A stretch of DNA of 32,781 bases. It comes from Janibacter anophelis NBRC 107843 (GTDB lineage: Bacteria > Actinomycetota > Actinomycetes > Actinomycetales > Dermatophilaceae). Within the stretch, counting starts at the first letter, position 1; each line of letters starts with the position of its first letter. Below are positions 30,496 through 32,781 of the stretch, in pieces. The translations under genes were made by a program, and so were the position numbers. Under the pieces are notes generated by a model that did not search any database, had not been told where the DNA came from, and was given only the letters and a program-made list of their open reading frames with translations. Location: NCBI RefSeq assembly GCF_001570945.1, contig NZ_BCSQ01000043.1:1-32781 (forward strand). Direction: 5' to 3'.

Positions 30496-32106
30496 ATGGA
30501 GCACGAGGACGAGCGCCGATACGAGACGCGAGCTGACCGGAGGCGGGCCCTCGAGCAGCAGCGCTCGACCGCGCGTCGTGGGTCTCGTCGCAGCTCCACC
30601 GTGGTGCGGGCCCCGCAGGGCACCACCCGTCTGGACCGGCGCGCCGGAGGGACGACGCGCTCGGCGCGGCTGTCCCACCGAGAGGCCAAGCGGGCCTCCC
30701 TTCGTCGCCGTCTGCTCCAGGTGGGCGGAGGCGCCATGGCCCTCGCCGTCACCGCCGGTCTCGCGGTCACCGTGCACCTCAACGGCAACATCGAGCGGGT
30801 CGACATCGGGCACGGGTCCGCTGCCCGGCCCACCGCCGCCGTCGAGGGCGCGCTCAACATCCTGGTGATCGGCTCCGACACCCGGGAGGGGATCGGCACC
30901 ACGGAGTACGGCGTCGGCACGGCCGAGGGCGGCGCCCGGTCCGACACCAACCTGCTCGTCCACCTCTCCGCCGACCGCGAGTCCGCCTACGTCGTCTCGA
31001 TCCCGCGCGACTCGATGACCAAGGCGCCCACCGACTGCTCCGACCCGGCATCGACGGTCGACAACGGTGAGGTCCGCCGGTGGAACGACAACTTCAACCG
31101 CGGCGGCCCCGCCTGCACCGTCAAGACACTCGAGGGCCTCACCGGGGTCTTCGTCGACCACGTGGCCGTCATCGACTTCAGTGGGTTCCAGGCCATGGTC
31201 GACGGGCTCGGCGGCGTCGACGTGTGCCTGCCGCAGGCCGTGCACGACGAGGACGCGCAGATCGACCTGCCGGCCGGCCGCCAGCGGCTCGAGGGCAAGG
31301 ACGCGCTGGGCTACGTGCGCATGCGCAAGAGCCTCGGTGACGGGTCGGACCTGCAGCGCATCGAGCGCCAGCAGGCCTTCATGTCCTCGATGGCCCAGGA
31401 GGTCACCGACACCTCCCTGCTGCTGCGGCCGGACCGCCTCTACAGCTTCCTCGACGCCGCCACGCGGTCGATGACGGCCGATGACGACCTCGGCCTGACC
31501 CGGCTGATGTCGATCGCCTCCAGCCTCAAGGAGCTCGGCACCGACGAGATCGTCTTCGTGACGGTGCCGACCGAGCCGTACCCGGCCGACACCAACCGTG
31601 TGCAGTGGCGCCCCGAGGCGTCCGAGGCGCTGTGGGCTGCCGTCCGGGACGACACGGCGCTCCCCGGCCGGGACCCGAAGCGGCATGCCAAGGACGAGCG
31701 CAAGCTGACCGTCGCGCCCTCGTCCGTCAGCGTGTCCGTCGTCAACGACACCGGGGTGTCCGGGCTGGCGCGTCAGGAGGTCGCGGCACTGACGGCGCAG
31801 GGCTTCGATGCCTCCGTCGTGCAGACCCCACCGACCGGGACCGTCAGCGGCGTCTTCGTCCACCATGCGAAGGGGGACGAGCAGCACGCGCGCACTGTCG
31901 CCGCCGCGTACCCGGGAGCCAAGCTCAAGGTCGACGAGACCCTCGCGGAGGGCGACGTCCGGCTCGTGCTCGGCGAAGGCGCCGACCCGGCTCGGGAGGT
32001 GCCCAACAGCGAAGCCGACGGTCCGCTCCCTTCGCCCTCGGTCACCGCGCCGCCCGCCGCGACGGACGTCGCGAGCCGCACGGCCTCCGAGGACATCTGC
32101 AGCTGA
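30496..32106 (+). CDS. LCP-family (LytR-CpsA-Psr) cell-wall glycopolymer ligase
   Basis: 536 residues. A basic cytoplasmic tail (about 1-72, many Arg) precedes one membrane span (about 74-94, GGGAMALAVTAGLAVTVHL). The LCP catalytic domain follows (about 118-290): LNILVIGSDTREG, RSDTNLLVHLSADRES and VVSIPRDS carry the conserved Asp/Arg residues that bind the polyprenyl pyrophosphate substrate, then DHVAVIDFSGF and GYVRMRKSLGDGSD. A LytR_C domain covers about 410-485 (VSVSVVNDTGVSGLA). It joins teichoic-acid-like or arabinogalactan-like polymers to peptidoglycan outside the membrane; the exact polymer is unknown. A TAGGGT -10 box (30481-30486) sits 9 bases before ATG 30496, so the leader is absent or very short. 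Confidence 0.92.
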   Translation: MEHEDERRYETRADRRRALEQQRSTARRGSRRSSTVVRAPQGTTRLDRRAGGTTRSARLSHREAKRASLRRRLLQVGGGAMALAVTAGLAVTVHLNGNIERVDIGHGSAARPTAAVEGALNILVIGSDTREGIGTTEYGVGTAEGGARSDTNLLVHLSADRESAYVVSIPRDSMTKAPTDCSDPASTVDNGEVRRWNDNFNRGGPACTVKTLEGLTGVFVDHVAVIDFSGFQAMVDGLGGVDVCLPQAVHDEDAQIDLPAGRQRLEGKDALGYVRMRKSLGDGSDLQRIERQQAFMSSMAQEVTDTSLLLRPDRLYSFLDAATRSMTADDDLGLTRLMSIASSLKELGTDEIVFVTVPTEPYPADTNRVQWRPEASEALWAAVRDDTALPGRDPKRHAKDERKLTVAPSSVSVSVVNDTGVSGLARQEVAALTAQGFDASVVQTPPTGTVSGVFVHHAKGDEQHARTVAAAYPGAKLKVDETLAEGDVRLVLGEGADPAREVPNSEADGPLPSPSVTAPPAATDVASRTASEDICS

Positions 32107-32127
32107 ACCGCTCCGCACCCACCCGAG

Positions 32128-32157
32128 TTGGAGTGCGCGAGGCCCGACGGTTAGTCT
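32128..32157 (+). promoter_or_regulatory. promoter of tRNA-Ser(GCU)
   Basis: TTGGAG (32128-32133), 18-base spacer, TAGTCT (32152-32157), 13 bases before the tRNA. Confidence 0.5.
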
Positions 32158-32170
32158 GTCCGGGTTGTCT

Positions 32171-32260
32171 GGAGACGTCGCCTAGTCCGGTCTATGGCGC
32201 CGCACTGCTAATGCGGTTTGGGTTTATCGCCCATCGAGGGTTCAAATCCCTCCGTCTCCG
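32171..32260 (+). tRNA. tRNA-Ser (anticodon GCU)
   Basis: 90 bases. The acceptor stem GGAGACG pairs with CGTCTCC (32253-32259), with discriminator G. The anticodon loop CTGCTAA in a CCGCA/TGCGG stem gives GCT. A long class II variable arm and a T-arm GAGGG-TTCAAAT-CCCTC are present. CCA is not encoded. Confidence 0.95.
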
Positions 32261-32267
32261 CAGCGTC

Positions 32268-32303
32268 GAAGAGCCCCCGAGCCATCCGGTCCGGGGGCTC
32301 TTC
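32268..32303 (+). terminator. terminator of tRNA-Ser(GCU)
   Basis: Twelve-base perfect stem GAAGAGCCCCCG/CGGGGGCTCTTC, extended by three inner pairs after one mismatch; loop ATCC. Confidence 0.8.
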
Positions 32304-32330
32304 CAGGTCCGCGTGCAGTCGCTTGCGAGG

Positions 32331-32356
32331 CGCGCATCTCCCCGGGCGGATGCGCG
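32331..32356. repeat. intergenic hairpin, copy 3 of a small dispersed family
   Basis: CGCGCAT (32331-32337) and ATGCGCG (32350-32356), loop CTCCCCGGGCGG. Same design as 11340-11368 and 11381-11416, 21 kb away. Confidence 0.5.
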
Positions 32357-32381
32357 GTCGACGGCGGGTGGTGGCGCCGAT

Positions 32382-32410
32382 TTCGTCCTCGGGCAGCGAT
32401 CAAGTATTGT
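32382..32410 (+). promoter_or_regulatory. promoter of tRNA-Arg(ACG)
   Basis: TTCGTC (32382-32387), 17-base spacer, TATTGT (32405-32410), 31 bases before the tRNA. Confidence 0.45.
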
Positions 32411-32441
32411 CCTTCCTTGTTGCCGACGAGTTCGGCGGCGA

Positions 32442-32514
32442 GCGCCCGTAGCTCAACGGATAGAGCATCTGACTACGGATCAGAAGGTTTGGGGTTCGAA
32501 TCCCTACGGGCGCG
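32442..32514 (+). tRNA. tRNA-Arg (anticodon ACG)
   Basis: 73 bases. The acceptor stem GCGCCCG pairs with CGGGCGC (32507-32513), with discriminator G. The anticodon loop CTACGGA in a TCTGA/TCAGA stem gives ACG, which is read as inosine after editing. A T-arm GGGGTTCGAATCCC-type stem is present. CCA is not encoded. Confidence 0.95.
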
Positions 32515-32537
32515 CTCTGTGTTGAGACAGACGGAAC

Positions 32538-32568
32538 AGGCCCTGCCAGCGACTACGCGGCAGGGCCT
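32538..32568 (+). terminator. terminator of tRNA-Arg(ACG)
   Basis: Ten-base perfect stem AGGCCCTGCC/GGCAGGGCCT with three further inner pairs (GCG/CGC), 23 bases after the tRNA. Confidence 0.75.
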
Positions 32569-32607
32569 GACTCGTTCTCGGGGGCGGGTCCCGGTCGAGC
32601 GCGCGAC

Positions 32608-32736
32608 TCAGGGGATGGGGCAGGGGGCGCCCTCGCAGCAGGGCCGGATGTAGCCGCACCCGTCGCATCGCTCGTGGGAGGTCTCCCAACGCATCAGGCG
32701 TCCGCAATTGGGGCAGGGCTCGGTCAGATCCGCCAT
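32608..32736 (-). CDS. 42-residue cysteine-rich zinc-ribbon-like protein
   Basis: A short frame from ATG 32736 to TGA 32608-32610. It encodes a CPNCG knuckle (residues 8-12) and a CDGCGY knuckle (24-29), the two halves of a treble-clef/zinc-ribbon site. It ends with a third Cys cluster (PCCEGAPCP, 32-40), seven cysteines in 42 residues. The spacing of paired Cys is too regular for chance, so I take it as a real small gene. Function unknown; rubredoxin-like or nucleic-acid-binding ribbons are possible. The ribosome site is weak (AGG about 10 bases upstream). Confidence 0.6.
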   Translation of the reverse strand: MADLTEPCPNCGRLMRWETSHERCDGCGYIRPCCEGAPCPIP

Positions 32737-32781
32737 GACGTCAGCCTATCCGTGGCCTGCGTCGGCCCACGCGAACCCGCC

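Noticed and set aside
2107-31876. CGAAGGGGG as a KOPS or Chi-like strand-polar motif
   Set aside because: It occurs about equally on both strands within this window, so it lacks the polarity such motifs need.

Overview
The window reads as chromosomal DNA of a high-GC Gram-positive bacterium (Actinomycetota). The Rv0338c-type iron-sulfur reductase, an LCP-family cell-wall protein, GTG/TTG starts, probable leaderless genes with TANNNT -10 boxes and hairpin terminators without T-runs all fit. My best guess is order Micrococcales, perhaps Intrasporangiaceae; this is inference from protein style, not a search result.

Left core (1-11.95 kb): the tail of a LacI-type regulator, a 3-hydroxyisobutyryl-CoA hydrolase-like enzyme, a four-gene osmoprotectant ABC transporter operon (ATPase, two permeases, lipoprotein), a DoxX membrane protein behind a palindromic operator-like site, a 1327-residue membrane Fe-S reductase on the minus strand with a remarkable repetitive tail, the cysteine biosynthesis pair cysK-cysE, a YtxH-like small protein and tRNA-Ser(UGA).

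Accessory region (about 12.0-28.05 kb) begins just past tRNA-Ser. It opens with an unusual translationally coupled pair on the minus strand: a tyrosine-recombinase-like protein with substituted catalytic positions, overlapping by 4 nt an IS4-type DDE transposase that keeps its YREK motif. Divergent from the pair is a probably leaderless XRE-type regulator. Then come a lone type IV pilin, phage-like hypothetical genes, and a defense island: type I restriction-modification (hsdM-hsdS-hsdR), an abortive-infection protein with a C-terminal HEPN motif, a coiled-coil TIR protein, and an HTH + AbiEii-like nucleotidyltransferase pair. Most of these genes lie on the plus strand with short gaps or overlaps, as expected for anti-phage modules gathered at a tRNA-adjacent hotspot.

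Right core (28.1 kb to end): an M4 (protealysin-like) metallopeptidase whose C-terminus looks like a fused emfourin inhibitor domain, aroQ, a cold-shock gene with a structured leader, an LCP-family cell-wall ligase, tRNA-Ser(GCU), tRNA-Arg(ACG) and a 42-residue cysteine-rich protein.

The 9-mer CGAAGGGGG (either strand) occurs at least 11 times in the two core parts, and I found none in the accessory region. This supports the island boundaries. The best candidates for something undescribed are the recombinase-like/transposase/regulator module, the HEPN-TIR pair, and the repeated KNAAPSWETG peptide in the Fe-S protein tail.
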